Counted from the first letter of the stretch, positions 17,406 through 26,790 are shown. The stretch is DNA of 64,000 bases from Arthrobacter nitroguajacolicus_D (GCF_031455195.1 NZ_JAVDSH010000001.1:124001-188000), one strand, 5' to 3'. The notes: generated from the letters alone by a model not told the origin. Program-made: numbers and translations.

Positions 17406-18474
17406 GCAATCCCTCGTCAACGGGGGAGAGGAGCCGGAAGAGCGGGTCATCGAAGCCGCACTCCGTCCCAAGAACCTGCACGACTTCGTAGGCCAGCATC
17501 GCGTCCGGAAACAGCTGGCACTGGTCCTCGAGGCCTCGAAGATGCGTGGCCGCAGCGCCGACCATGTCCTGATGTCCGGCCCTCCCGGACTGGGTAAAAC
17601 TACGCTGGCCATGATCATTGCTGCGGAAATGAACGCACCACTGCGCATCAGCAGTGGTCCCGCCATCCAGCATGCGGGGGACCTCGCAGCGATCCTTTCG
17701 TCGTTGTCGGAAGGGGAGGTGCTCTTCCTCGATGAAATCCACCGCATGTCCCGGCCCGCAGAAGAGATGCTGTACATGGCCATGGAGGACTTCCGCGTAG
17801 ACATCGTGGTGGGCAAGGGCGCCGGTGCCACTGCCATTCCCCTCGAACTGCCGCCCTTCACCCTGGTGGGCGCCACCACGCGTGCGGGACTCTTGCCGGG
17901 TCCTTTGCGTGACCGGTTCGGGTTCACCGGGCACCTTGAGTTCTACTCAGTAGCTGAACTGGAGTTGGTGCTTCGCCGCTCTGCCGGTCTGTTGGACCTC
18001 AAAGTGAATTCGGCCGGGTTCACGGAGATTGCCGGCCGGTCCCGTGGAACGCCCCGTATCGCCAACCGCCTGCTTCGCCGTGTCCGGGACTGGGCCCTGG
18101 TGCATGGCATCGATCAGATTGACTCCCGCTCGGCATCTGCTGCCCTGGATATGTATGAAGTGGACGAGCGTGGCTTGGACCGCCTGGACCGATCCGTCCT
18201 GGAGGCCCTCATCACCAAGTTCAATGGTGGCCCGGTGGGCTTGTCCACGCTGGCCATCGCAGTGGGTGAGGAACCCGAAACCGTCGAGACTGTGGCGGAG
18301 CCGTTCCTGGTGCGGGAAGGGTTGCTCGGGAGGACGCCGCGCGGACGCATCGCCATGGCTCCGGCCTGGACGCACTTGGGCTTCGCGGTCCCGGCCGGGG
18401 TATTCGGCCAAGAAGCCTTGGACCTGTTTGGGGAAGATGAAAACCACGCCGAAAGCGTAGATACGGCTGGTTAA
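17398..18474 (+). CDS. ruvB: Holliday junction branch migration ATPase RuvB
   Basis: 358 residues from GTG 17398, overlapping ruvA by 8 bases. The AAA+ motifs are intact: Walker A GPPGLGKTT (residues 61-69), Walker B LFLDEIH (D112, E113), sensor 1 LVGATTRAG and the arginine finger region GPLRDRFGF. The C-terminal winged-helix DNA-binding domain includes FLVREGLLGRTPRGR. The hexamer pumps duplex DNA through RuvA-bound junctions. It is followed by about 135 bases before yajC, where a new promoter may lie. Confidence 0.97.
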   Translation: MAEQSLVNGGEEPEERVIEAALRPKNLHDFVGQHRVRKQLALVLEASKMRGRSADHVLMSGPPGLGKTTLAMIIAAEMNAPLRISSGPAIQHAGDLAAILSSLSEGEVLFLDEIHRMSRPAEEMLYMAMEDFRVDIVVGKGAGATAIPLELPPFTLVGATTRAGLLPGPLRDRFGFTGHLEFYSVAELELVLRRSAGLLDLKVNSAGFTEIAGRSRGTPRIANRLLRRVRDWALVHGIDQIDSRSASAALDMYEVDERGLDRLDRSVLEALITKFNGGPVGLSTLAIAVGEEPETVETVAEPFLVREGLLGRTPRGRIAMAPAWTHLGFAVPAGVFGQEALDLFGEDENHAESVDTAG

Positions 18475-18610
18475 CACGCTCTCTTCAGCTTTTCCCTTTA
18501 GACTGGTATGACGCTCGGCACGTTCGAGTCCTTGATCCATGCGCCCGCTATGCGGATCTGCCAGGGACGTTGCCGTGAACCAAAACGTAAGTACAGAACG
18601 GAACTTCCCT

Positions 18611-19003
18611 GTGGATCCAATGACCATATTGCTGTTCGTCATGCTTGGACTCTTTGTCTTCATGATGTTCCGCCGCAACAAGAAGACCCAGCAGCAGCAG
18701 GCTGAGATGCAGTCCAAGTTCGCTCCGGGCGTGGACGTCATGACCAGCTTCGGTCTCTTCGGCCGCATCGTCTCCATCGACGAGGCCGAGAACAAGGTCG
18801 TTATCGAACTGTCCCCGGGTAACCTGGCCACGGTTCACCGCCAGGCTGTCACCAAGGTAGTTGAAACTGCCGCTGAGGAAACCCCGGTTGTTCCGGACGA
18901 CGCATCTTCCCTGACCGTTGCCGGGACTGAAGCTCCTGCCGCAGTTGAAACCCCGGAAGAGACCATTGCGCGCCTCAACAAAGAGGACAAGAAGGACAAC
19001 TAG
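18611..19003 (+). CDS. yajC: preprotein translocase accessory subunit YajC
   Basis: About 130 residues from GTG 18611 (VDPMTILLF). GTG 18575 is also in frame, and the choice rests on the usual family N-terminus. A single membrane helix (MTILLFVMLGLFVFMMF) is followed by a basic turn RRNKKTQQQQ and a cytoplasmic domain with KFAPGVDVMTSFGLFGRIVSI and ELSPGNLATVHRQAV. The tail is acidic and Pro/Ala/Thr-rich. YajC joins SecDF and YidC to the SecYEG channel. secD follows 114 bases later on the same strand. Confidence 0.9.
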   Translation: MDPMTILLFVMLGLFVFMMFRRNKKTQQQQAEMQSKFAPGVDVMTSFGLFGRIVSIDEAENKVVIELSPGNLATVHRQAVTKVVETAAEETPVVPDDASSLTVAGTEAPAAVETPEETIARLNKEDKKDN

Positions 19004-19117
19004 CACCGTCAGTCGCGGCAACACCGCGCTGGACAACTTCTACGGCAGCGGAGAGCCGCCGGCAGACGCTCACCAGCGTCCGCCGGCGGCTGTCCGGCGA
19101 TAAGAGGAAGATCGATA

Positions 19118-20869
19118 ATGGCAAGGACCGGCCCCAAAAACTCAGCCCGCAGGGTGCTGACATGGCTAGGCGCAATATTTGTTGTACTGACCGCTGTCCT
19201 GGGTGGCGGAGTGCTGACTGGCCACGCCAGCTGGGCTCCAAAGCTTGCTTTGGACCTCGAAGGCGGAACCCAGATGATCCTGGCCCCCAGGGTGGAGGGT
19301 TCCGGCGAAATCAACGAGGAACAGCTGAATCAGGCAGTTGCCATCATCCGGCAGCGCGTTGACGGCTCAGGTGTAGCCGAAGCGGAAATCAGCACCCAGT
19401 CCGGGCGCAACGTGGTAGTGAGCCTTCCTGGAACACCCTCCAAGGAAACCCGCGACCTCATCCAGGCATCTGCCGACATGAACTTCCGCCCGGTCATTGC
19501 CGCGGGAGACCCGGCAGCTGTTCCGGTCGAATCCCGCACTCCTGATGCCCAGTTGCCCAAGCCCACTGCCGCGCCGGCCAACGCGAGCGACATTAACTGG
19601 GTTACCGCGGACGTAGTCAAGGAATTCGAAGCGCTGGACTGCGTGAATCCTTCCACGGAGAAGCGGGAGCGTTCAGACCCCGCCAAGCCGCTGGTGACCT
19701 GCGAGGCCGCCACGGATAAGACGCCCGCGGTCAAGTACATCCTTGGTCCTGTAGAGGTCAAGGGGCAGGACATCAGCGATTCCACTTTCTCCCAGGTCCA
19801 GGGTGCGCAGGGTTCCGTCACCAACTCCTGGGGTGTGAACATCGTCTTCAACGCCGATGCCACCGCGAAGTTCAAGGCAGTCACCGAACGCCTCAACCAG
19901 TTCTACGTCGCCGCCCAGGCACAGGGTACGGATGATCCGAAGTCGCAGTTCGCGATTGTCCTTGACGACAAGGTCATCTCCGCACCGCGGTCCCTTGCCG
20001 TGATCACAGACGGCAAGCCGCAGATCACCGGCAACTTCACCCAGGCATCAGCCAAGGCGTTGTCGGACCAGCTCCGGTATGGTGCATTGCCGATCAGCTT
20101 CGAGATCCAGTCACAGGAGCAAATCTCCGCGACGCTCGGTGGCGACCAGCTTCGCCTCGGCCTCTTGGCCGGCGTGATCGGCCTGTTGCTCGTTGTGGTC
20201 TACTCGCTCTTCCAGTACCGGGCTCTCGGGTTCGTGACCATTGCGTCCCTCGTGGTGGCCGGTGCATTGACGTACCTGGCCATTGCCATCCTCGGCTGGA
20301 CCGAAAACTACCGGCTGTCCCTGGCAGGCGTTGCAGGTTTGATCGTTGCCATCGGCCAGACCGCGGACTCCTTCATCGTCTACTTCGAACGTATCCGCGA
20401 TGAACTGCGCGACGGCCGCGGACTGGTGTCCGCCGTCGAAAATGGTTGGAAGCGCGCCAAGCGCACCGTGCTGGCCTCAAAGGCGGTCAACCTCCTTGCT
20501 GCCCTGGTGCTCTACTTCGTAGCTGTGGGCAACGTCCGGGGCTTCGCCTTCACCCTTGGCCTCACAGCCCTGGCCGACCTCCTTGTGGTCTTCATGTTCA
20601 CGCACCCCATGCTTCAGGTCCTGGCACGCACCCGGTTCTTTGGCGAGGGACACCGTTTCTCCGGACTGTCTCCTGACCGCCTGGGCGCCGTCCCGCTTTA
20701 CCGCGGCGCAGGCAGGCTCCGCACTCCGGACCAAAAGCCGACGCCGGTACGTGCACGCAATACCGGTGCAGCTGCCGAAGCCGAACGACGCATGACCATC
20801 GCCGAACGGCGCCTCGCCGAGAAGGGCCAGTTCGCCGGCTCCTCCAAGGCGACCAAGGAGGAGAAGTAA
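19118..20869 (+). CDS. secD: protein translocase subunit SecD
   Basis: 583 residues; AGAGGAAG precedes the ATG. One N-terminal membrane helix (AIFVVLTAVLGGGVLTG) is followed by the motif LALDLEGGTQMIL, a large extracytoplasmic domain (about 60-340) and five more helices near 345-540 with the RND-type segment YSLFQYRALGFVTI. A basic 45-residue cytoplasmic tail (EAERRMTIAERRLAEKGQF) closes the protein. SecDF uses proton motive force to pull secreted proteins through SecYEG. The stop TAA abuts the secF ATG with no gap. Confidence 0.96.
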   Translation: MARTGPKNSARRVLTWLGAIFVVLTAVLGGGVLTGHASWAPKLALDLEGGTQMILAPRVEGSGEINEEQLNQAVAIIRQRVDGSGVAEAEISTQSGRNVVVSLPGTPSKETRDLIQASADMNFRPVIAAGDPAAVPVESRTPDAQLPKPTAAPANASDINWVTADVVKEFEALDCVNPSTEKRERSDPAKPLVTCEAATDKTPAVKYILGPVEVKGQDISDSTFSQVQGAQGSVTNSWGVNIVFNADATAKFKAVTERLNQFYVAAQAQGTDDPKSQFAIVLDDKVISAPRSLAVITDGKPQITGNFTQASAKALSDQLRYGALPISFEIQSQEQISATLGGDQLRLGLLAGVIGLLLVVVYSLFQYRALGFVTIASLVVAGALTYLAIAILGWTENYRLSLAGVAGLIVAIGQTADSFIVYFERIRDELRDGRGLVSAVENGWKRAKRTVLASKAVNLLAALVLYFVAVGNVRGFAFTLGLTALADLLVVFMFTHPMLQVLARTRFFGEGHRFSGLSPDRLGAVPLYRGAGRLRTPDQKPTPVRARNTGAAAEAERRMTIAERRLAEKGQFAGSSKATKEEK

Positions 20870-21859
20870 ATGACAACGAGCTTCGCAACCTTCGGCCATG
20901 AGCTCTACACGGGCAAGCGTTCGTACAACTTCGTCAATTCCAAGAAGATCTGGTTCACCATTGCTGCAGTAGCAGTGGCGCTGTCCATCCTGATCCCGGT
21001 GGTCAAGGGCGGATTCAACCTCGGCATCGAATTCCGGGGCGGGTCCGAGTTCACCGTATCCAACGTTGCCAACACTGATGCGGGACTGGGTGAGAAAGCA
21101 GTCCACGAAGTGGTGCCCGAGGCCATCCCGCGCGTTGCTAACGTGGCCGGAAACACCATGCGGATCCAGACGGATCAACTCAGTGACGACGAAACCAACC
21201 GCATCAAGGACGCACTGACCAGTGCTTACGGCGTCACGGAAAACGAGGTGACGTCCAACTTCGTGGGGCCCACCTGGGGCCAGGACGTCACGCGTCAGGC
21301 GCTCATCGGCCTGGTGGTCTTCGTTGGGCTTGCCGCGATCCTCATGGCGCTGTACTTCCGCACCTGGAAAATGTCGCTGTCGGCACTGGTGGGCATGCTC
21401 GTCACCATGTTCACCACAGCCGGTGTTTACGCTTTGAGCGATTTCGAAGTGACGCCGTCGGCCATCATCGGGTTCCTCACAGTCCTCAGCTACTCGCTGT
21501 ACGACACCGTGGTGGTCTTCGACAAGATCCGCGAAAACACGTCCGATATTTCGACTTCGACGCGTCGTACTTTCGCTGAAGAGGTCAACCTCGCAGTTAA
21601 CCAAACCCTGGTACGTTCCATCAACACCATGATGGTGGCGGTCCTGCCCGTAGCAGCTATCCTCTTCATCGGGGCCGGGTTGTTGGGTGCCGGTACCTTG
21701 CGTGACCTGTCGTTGGCACTGTTTGTGGGCATCCTCATTGGCACAGCCGCAACGATCTTCATCGCCGCGCCCCTCTACGCCTGGCTCCGCCAGGGCGAGC
21801 CGGAGCTCGTCAAGCAGGCCAAGAAGGTATTGCACCGCAGGGCCGAGGCAACCGTCTAG
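20870..21859 (+). CDS. secF: protein translocase subunit SecF
   Basis: 329 residues starting directly after the secD stop. Family motifs: FNLGIEFRGGSEFTV after the first membrane helix, then helices around 135-300 with IIGFLTVLSYSLYDTVVVFDKIREN, the conserved D/R block of RND transporters, and LVRSINTMMVAVLPV. It is the partner of SecD in driving late steps of secretion. The gene ends before a strong intrinsic terminator at 21886-21923, which marks the end of the pdxT-to-secF run. Confidence 0.96.
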   Translation: MTTSFATFGHELYTGKRSYNFVNSKKIWFTIAAVAVALSILIPVVKGGFNLGIEFRGGSEFTVSNVANTDAGLGEKAVHEVVPEAIPRVANVAGNTMRIQTDQLSDDETNRIKDALTSAYGVTENEVTSNFVGPTWGQDVTRQALIGLVVFVGLAAILMALYFRTWKMSLSALVGMLVTMFTTAGVYALSDFEVTPSAIIGFLTVLSYSLYDTVVVFDKIRENTSDISTSTRRTFAEEVNLAVNQTLVRSINTMMVAVLPVAAILFIGAGLLGAGTLRDLSLALFVGILIGTAATIFIAAPLYAWLRQGEPELVKQAKKVLHRRAEATV

Positions 21860-21885
21860 GTCCGGTCCAAAGCACAGTTCCACCG

Positions 21886-21923
21886 AAGAGCCGGCCTCCG
21901 CAGCATTGCGGAGGCCGGCTCTT
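21886..21923 (+). terminator. intrinsic terminator after secF
   Basis: Perfect 17-bp stem AAGAGCCGGCCTCCGCA (21886-21902) and TGCGGAGGCCGGCTCTT (21907-21923) with the 4-base loop GCAT, ending in CTTTG. It lies 27 bases after the secF stop. Confidence 0.9.
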
Positions 21924-21957
21924 TGACTTGTCCGCGTCCCCGTCATGTGCTGTCCGG

Positions 21958-21988
21958 TTGCAGAAGCATTCGCCTGCGGGAATAGACT
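21958..21988 (+). promoter_or_regulatory. candidate rsh promoter
   Basis: TTGCAG (21958-21963), a 19-base spacer and TAGACT (21983-21988), about 33 bases before the chosen start. The spacer is long and the -35 match is modest. Confidence 0.3.
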
Positions 21989-22021
21989 GGGAGAATTAAA
22001 TAGGTTGTGAGGGGTGCTTCT

Positions 22022-24412
22022 GTGGAAGAACGTGCGACGTCGGCACCACCGGCGGGCGGGGAAGATGGCCGTAATGCTGTGGCCGTCCCGACAACAAGCG
22101 TGGCCGGACGGACCGCTGGTGCGGTACCGATCGATAGCGGCGTGCGGCCCACCTTCCCCGGCAGGAGGGAACGTACGCGTTCCCGGCTTGCCCGCCTCAC
22201 CGGCCGGGGTGTCGCTCCTTACTCGCCGATCCTTGAACCGCTGCTGCGTACCGTTCGGGCCAATAACCCCAAAGAGGACTTCGACCTGATCCAACGGGCG
22301 TTCGCCGTCGCGGAGCGCAGCCATCAGGGCCAGAAGCGCAAAAGCGGTGACCCCTACATCACCCACCCCGTCGCGGTGGCCACCATCCTGGCTGAGCTCG
22401 GCATGACGGGGACCACCCTCGCGGCGGCATTGCTCCACGACACCGTGGAAGATACTCCCTACACCCTCAACGACCTCACGCGCGACTTCGGTCCCGAGGT
22501 CGCCATGCTGGTGGACGGTGTGACCAAGCTGGACAAGGTCAGCTTTGGTGAGGCGGCCCAGTCGGAGACAGTCCGTAAGATGGTCGTGGCCATGGCCAAG
22601 GACATTCGGGTCCTCATGATCAAGTTGGCGGACCGCCTGCACAATGCTCGCACCTGGCGCTTCGTTTCCGCCGAGTCGTCCTCGCGCAAGGCCCGCGAAA
22701 CCCTGGAGATTTTCGCTCCACTTGCCCATCGCCTGGGCATGAACACCATCAAGTGGGAACTGGAGGACCTTTCCTTCGCAGCGCTCTACCCCAAGGTGTA
22801 CGAGGAAATCGTCCGCATGGTGGGAGATCGCACGCCGGAGCGGGAGAAGAGCCTCAGCGTCATCCGCAACCAGATCGCCGATGATCTGCGAACCGCACGC
22901 ATCAAGGCCACCATCACCGGCAGGCCGAAGCACTACTACTCGATTTACCAGAAAATGATCGTCAGGGATAAGGATTTCGACGACATCAACGACCTCATGG
23001 GCGTGCGCGTCCTGGTCGATTCCGTGCGGGACTGTTACGCCGCACTGGGCACGCTCCACTCCCGGTGGAACCCCCTGCCAGGGCGGTTCAAGGATTACAT
23101 CGCGATGCCCAAGTTCAACATGTACCAGTCGCTGCACACCACGGTGATCGGCCCGGGCGGCAAACCGGTCGAGATCCAGATCCGCACCCACGAAATGCAC
23201 CGCCGGGCCGAATACGGCGTAGCCGCCCACTGGAAGTACAAAGACCAGCCCAACCGCACGGCCCAGGGTCCCGGCAGCCCGCGGGACGGCGACATGGGAT
23301 GGCTTCGGTCCCTGGTGGACTGGCAGCAGGAAACCTCCGATCCCGGCGAGTTCCTGGATTCACTGAGATATGAAATCAACGCCAGGGAAGTCTTCGTCTT
23401 CACCCCCAAGGGCGAGGTCATGGCCTTGCCTGCGGGGTCCACACCCGTGGACTTCGCCTATGCCGTCCACACCGAGGTGGGCCACCGCACTATCGGTGCA
23501 CGCGTCAACGGCAAGCTCGTTCCACTGAACAGCGAACTCAACCACGGCGACTGGGTGGAGATTTTCACCTCGAAGGCCGAAGGTGCCGGGCCCAGCCAGG
23601 ATTGGCAGCACTTCGTCAAGTCCGCACGTGCCCGGAACAAGATCCGTCAGTGGTTCACCAAGGAACGCCGCGAAGAAGCGATCGACCGCGGCAAGGACAT
23701 GCTGACCAGGGCCATGCGGAAGCAGAACCTTCCCTTGCAGCGGCTCATGACCCACGATGCGTTGTCAGCTGTAGCGGAGGCTTTCCACTACGTCGACATC
23801 TCGGGGCTCTATGCGGGCGTAGGCGATGGGCACACTTCGGCGCAGTCCGTGATGGAAAAGCTGGTGGAGCACCTCGGCGGCCAGGAGACCCCCGACGAAG
23901 ACCTCGACGAAGTCAGCATTCCCACCCAGGTTGCAAAGTCCAAGTTCTCCGATTCCGGCGTCATCGTCCGTGGTGTCGGAGACGTATGGGTCAAACTGGC
24001 CCGCTGCTGCACACCAGTGCCTCCGGATCCGATTCTCGGCTTCGTTACTCGGGGCTCCGGGGTCTCCGTGCACCGCACAGACTGCACCAACGTTTCCGGG
24101 CTCCGCGACCAGCCGGACAGGATTGTGGAAGTCGAGTGGGCCCCCACCCAGTCCAGCGTCTTCCTGGTGGAGATCCAGGTGGAAGCGCTGGACCGCAAAT
24201 CGCTGCTCTCGGATGTGACGCGAATCCTGTCTGAGAACCACGTCAATATCCTGGCTGCATCTGTGCACACCTCCAGTGACCGGGTGGCCATCTCGAAGTT
24301 CGCTTTCGAGATGGGCGACCCCAAGTACCTGCACCACGTGTTGAATGCCGTGCGCCGCATCGACGGCGTCTTCGACGTTTACCGCACAACAGGGAACCGG
24401 CGCCGCAGCTAG
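22022..24412 (+). CDS. bifunctional (p)ppGpp synthetase/hydrolase (RelA/SpoT homologue)
   Basis: 796 residues from GTG 22022, chosen because GAGGGG (22009-22014) is 7 bases upstream; GTG 22007 is an alternative. A disordered ~65-residue N-terminus is followed by the HD hydrolase domain with intact HDTVED (139-144), so ppGpp hydrolysis is expected. The synthetase domain has GRPKHYYSIYQKM, the RDKD signature (315-318) typical of bifunctional enzymes rather than EXDD, and FKDYIAMPKFNMYQSLHTTV. A TGS domain starts near 455 (EVFVFTPKGEVMALP), and an ACT domain lies at about 713-790. It makes and degrades the stringent-response alarmone in response to amino-acid starvation at the ribosome. The stop TAG shares the four bases CTAG with the stop of the convergent gene. 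Confidence 0.96.
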   Translation: MEERATSAPPAGGEDGRNAVAVPTTSVAGRTAGAVPIDSGVRPTFPGRRERTRSRLARLTGRGVAPYSPILEPLLRTVRANNPKEDFDLIQRAFAVAERSHQGQKRKSGDPYITHPVAVATILAELGMTGTTLAAALLHDTVEDTPYTLNDLTRDFGPEVAMLVDGVTKLDKVSFGEAAQSETVRKMVVAMAKDIRVLMIKLADRLHNARTWRFVSAESSSRKARETLEIFAPLAHRLGMNTIKWELEDLSFAALYPKVYEEIVRMVGDRTPEREKSLSVIRNQIADDLRTARIKATITGRPKHYYSIYQKMIVRDKDFDDINDLMGVRVLVDSVRDCYAALGTLHSRWNPLPGRFKDYIAMPKFNMYQSLHTTVIGPGGKPVEIQIRTHEMHRRAEYGVAAHWKYKDQPNRTAQGPGSPRDGDMGWLRSLVDWQQETSDPGEFLDSLRYEINAREVFVFTPKGEVMALPAGSTPVDFAYAVHTEVGHRTIGARVNGKLVPLNSELNHGDWVEIFTSKAEGAGPSQDWQHFVKSARARNKIRQWFTKERREEAIDRGKDMLTRAMRKQNLPLQRLMTHDALSAVAEAFHYVDISGLYAGVGDGHTSAQSVMEKLVEHLGGQETPDEDLDEVSIPTQVAKSKFSDSGVIVRGVGDVWVKLARCCTPVPPDPILGFVTRGSGVSVHRTDCTNVSGLRDQPDRIVEVEWAPTQSSVFLVEIQVEALDRKSLLSDVTRILSENHVNILAASVHTSSDRVAISKFAFEMGDPKYLHHVLNAVRRIDGVFDVYRTTGNRRRS

Positions 24413-25047
24413 TCCGGTGCCTGCTGTCCCGGACTTTGCTGTCCGGGATCTTCGGAACCAAGCAATGACAGGGTGGCCAGCGCCCGCTTCTTGTGGGGCA
24501 CCCTTGGTGCGGCTTCCACAGCCAGGATGAGCAGGCGCAGCCTGATCCCCAGCTCCTCCCGGTTCAGGAGGCGCTCCAGCGCGGGCAGCGCACGTTCTGG
24601 TTCGACGTGCAGGGCGATGTCGGCTGCGGTGCGCAGTGGGCTGCTGACCAGCATTCCACCCATGCTCACCACGTCCATCTGACCCAGCCTGACTTCGTGG
24701 AAACTGCACGAAGCAGCTCCCCGCAGGCTGGATATCCGGTGCTTCGCATCGACCAGGAGGGACAAGCGTTCAGGCGGTTTCGCGCAGCCGTAGATCCAAG
24801 CAGCGGTGAGCCTGCCGGCTACAACCTTGGTCCGGATACGCTCCGGGACCGCCATGGCCGCTGCCCGGGCCCGCAGGCGATACGTGACAGCTACGCCCGG
24901 GGAGGCATAACTCTTCCCGTAGAGCGGTAAGAGGATGCCGTCGATGGCCATGCCTTGCAATTCGTTCCAGGTGAAGATGCGGCTGGGGGAGTAGAGCTCG
25001 GACAGTACCGGCTCCATTAAGTGCGGGGCAGTTGCAACGGGGACCAT
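24409..25047 (-). CDS. AbiEi antitoxin-like / uncharacterised protein
   Basis: 212 residues. The order of segments (an N-terminal SPSRIFTWNELQGMAIDGIL recognition-like region, GVAVTYRLRARAAAMAVP, RLTAAWIYGCAKPPERLSLLV, then VSSPLRTAADIALH) recalls actinobacterial proteins annotated as type IV toxin-antitoxin AbiEi antitoxins. I am only moderately sure of this. No AbiEii nucleotidyltransferase toxin is adjacent, so if the family is right it is an orphan. The C-terminus is Gly/Gln/Pro-rich (SEDPGQQSPGQQAPD). ATG 25017 is an alternative start. Its stop overlaps the rsh stop in a convergent arrangement. Confidence 0.45.
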   Translation of the reverse strand: MVPVATAPHLMEPVLSELYSPSRIFTWNELQGMAIDGILLPLYGKSYASPGVAVTYRLRARAAAMAVPERIRTKVVAGRLTAAWIYGCAKPPERLSLLVDAKHRISSLRGAASCSFHEVRLGQMDVVSMGGMLVSSPLRTAADIALHVEPERALPALERLLNREELGIRLRLLILAVEAAPRVPHKKRALATLSLLGSEDPGQQSPGQQAPD

Positions 25048-25082
25048 TCACCGATCATTCCGTGCGGCCGCCCAACGAGTAC

Positions 25083-25122
25083 AGGCTCCGTCCCGGCTAT
25101 GTGGATAACCGGGGCGGAGCCT
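25083..25122 (-). terminator. hairpin after the DUF349 gene, with a DnaA box in the loop
   Basis: AGGCTCCG-T-CCCGG (25083-25096) pairs with CCGGG-G-CGGAGCCT (25109-25122), leaving a 12-base loop. It lies 25 bases beyond the DUF349 stop and is a plausible terminator, although no T run follows. The loop holds TTATCCACA (minus strand, 25100-25108), a perfect consensus DnaA box. Confidence 0.5.
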
Positions 25123-25146
25123 GCAGGGCTGGAACGTCAGGTAGTG

Positions 25147-26724
25147 CTAAGCGAGGTCGCTGGCCGAACGCTGGATCTGGTCGAGCCAGGCCTGGCGCGC
25201 TTCGAGGGCTTCGCGGGCCGTCTTGATGCGTCGCTGGTCGCCTGCCTTTTCCGCCTTCTCCAGGTCTTCCTTGAGGCCCGCGATGGCGGTTTCGAGCTGG
25301 GACAAGGCGCTATTGGTGCGTGCCTTGGTTTCCGGGTTGCTCCGACGCCACTTCTCCTCTTCAGCCTCACGGACGGCGTCTTCGACTTTGCGGAGACCTG
25401 CCTCGATACGACCCATGTCGGCGCGCGGAACCTTGCCCGCGTCTTCCCAACGGTCCCGGATGGACTGGAGGGCCTTCTTGGCGGAGTTGAGGTCGTTGAT
25501 CGGCAGGAGAGCCTGTGCCTCGGTGACCAGCTGCTCCTTCACGGCCAGGTTCGCGGTGTATTCCTGGTCGATCTGGTCGTTGGCTGCCTGCCTGTTGCTG
25601 AAGAAAACGTCCTGCGCTGCACGGAAACGGGCCCATAGGGCGTCGTCATCCTTGCGGCTCGCGCGCGGCGTGGCCTTCCACTGGTCCATGAGCCTGCGGT
25701 ATTCGCCGGCTGCGTAGCCCCAGTCAGTGGATGAGGAAAGTGCCTCAGCCTCGGCGATTAGGGCTTCCTTGGCTGACTTGGCAGCCGAGTTGTTGCTGTC
25801 CAGCTGGGAGAAGTAGGCCCGGCGGTGGCGATCGAAGACGGTGCGTGCGGAACGGAACCGCTTCCACAAGGCATCCTCATTGCTGCGGCCCAGGCGGACG
25901 CCGCTCTTCTGCGCTGTTTTCCAGGTTTCGAACAGCTCGTTCATGCGGGCGCTGGAGGTCTTCCACTGGATGTGGGAAGGATCCTGGCCGGCAATGGACT
26001 CAGCCTCGGCAACGATGGCCTCGCGTGCAGCGAGCTCATTGGCGCGTACGGCTTCGTGTGCGGCCTTCTCCGTCTTTTCCAACTCGACAATCTGTGCGGA
26101 CAAGGTATCAAGGCGGGTTTCTGCCGAACGGATGTCGCCTACCATGTTGCGCTCAGCGAGTTGCTCGCGAAGGTGCGTCACAGTCTTCTGCATATCCGTG
26201 GCTGGCGCCTTGGACTCCACCCGGTGCTCAAGCAGGACAACCTGGGCGATGATGTCGTCGAATTTCCGGGCAAAGTAGCCCAGGGCTTCGTCGGGACTGA
26301 CGCCCGGGTACTGGCCGACGGCGATTTCCTCGCCATCCAAGGTCAGGAACACATGGCCGTCCCCTTCTGCGCGACCCCACTTGGCTGCCTCGGCAAGCGA
26401 TGCCGAAGAGACTGCCGGAGCAGCGGGTACGACGGCGGCCGGTGCCTTGGGCCTGGCCGCGAAAGCCGCGGGGGACGGGGCTGCGGAGGGCGTAGGCCGG
26501 GGTGCGGCTGGAGCTTCTTCAGCAGCAGGCGTTTCTGCGGACGGAGCTGCCTGGGGCTCCGGAGCAGCCTCCACAGGGGCAGTCTCTACTGGAGCAGCGT
26601 CCACCGGAGCGTCTGTCTCCGGGCCGGATACTTCCGGAGCCGCTGCCTCGGCCTCGCCGGTTTGTCCGGCAGCTTCTTCATTGGCCACTACTGCTGTTTC
26701 GTCGGATTTCTGACTGTCTGTCAC
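25147..26724 (-). CDS. DUF349 domain-containing protein
   Basis: 525 residues from GTG 26724. The first ~115 residues are a low-complexity Ala/Pro/Glu-rich segment (APVETAPVEAAPEPQ). Next comes a short globular region (GHVFLTLDGEEIAVGQYPG), then a long alpha-helical, coiled-coil-like body with three DUF349 repeats recognisable by their Trp and Phe positions: ELFETWKTAQKSGVR, RLMDQWKATPRASRKD and SIRDRWEDAGKVPRAD. Function is unknown. The acidic disordered N-terminus plus highly charged helices suggest a scaffold or nucleic-acid-associated role, which is inference. It may be transcribed with the upstream cyclophilin gene, 66 bases away. Confidence 0.85.
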   Translation of the reverse strand: MTDSQKSDETAVVANEEAAGQTGEAEAAAPEVSGPETDAPVDAAPVETAPVEAAPEPQAAPSAETPAAEEAPAAPRPTPSAAPSPAAFAARPKAPAAVVPAAPAVSSASLAEAAKWGRAEGDGHVFLTLDGEEIAVGQYPGVSPDEALGYFARKFDDIIAQVVLLEHRVESKAPATDMQKTVTHLREQLAERNMVGDIRSAETRLDTLSAQIVELEKTEKAAHEAVRANELAAREAIVAEAESIAGQDPSHIQWKTSSARMNELFETWKTAQKSGVRLGRSNEDALWKRFRSARTVFDRHRRAYFSQLDSNNSAAKSAKEALIAEAEALSSSTDWGYAAGEYRRLMDQWKATPRASRKDDDALWARFRAAQDVFFSNRQAANDQIDQEYTANLAVKEQLVTEAQALLPINDLNSAKKALQSIRDRWEDAGKVPRADMGRIEAGLRKVEDAVREAEEEKWRRSNPETKARTNSALSQLETAIAGLKEDLEKAEKAGDQRRIKTAREALEARQAWLDQIQRSASDLA

Positions 26725-26790
26725 CGCTAAAAGTCTTTCGCTTGGAGGGACTGCTAAGGTAATGCACCCCGGGCCGGGGCCTGGAGCTGG

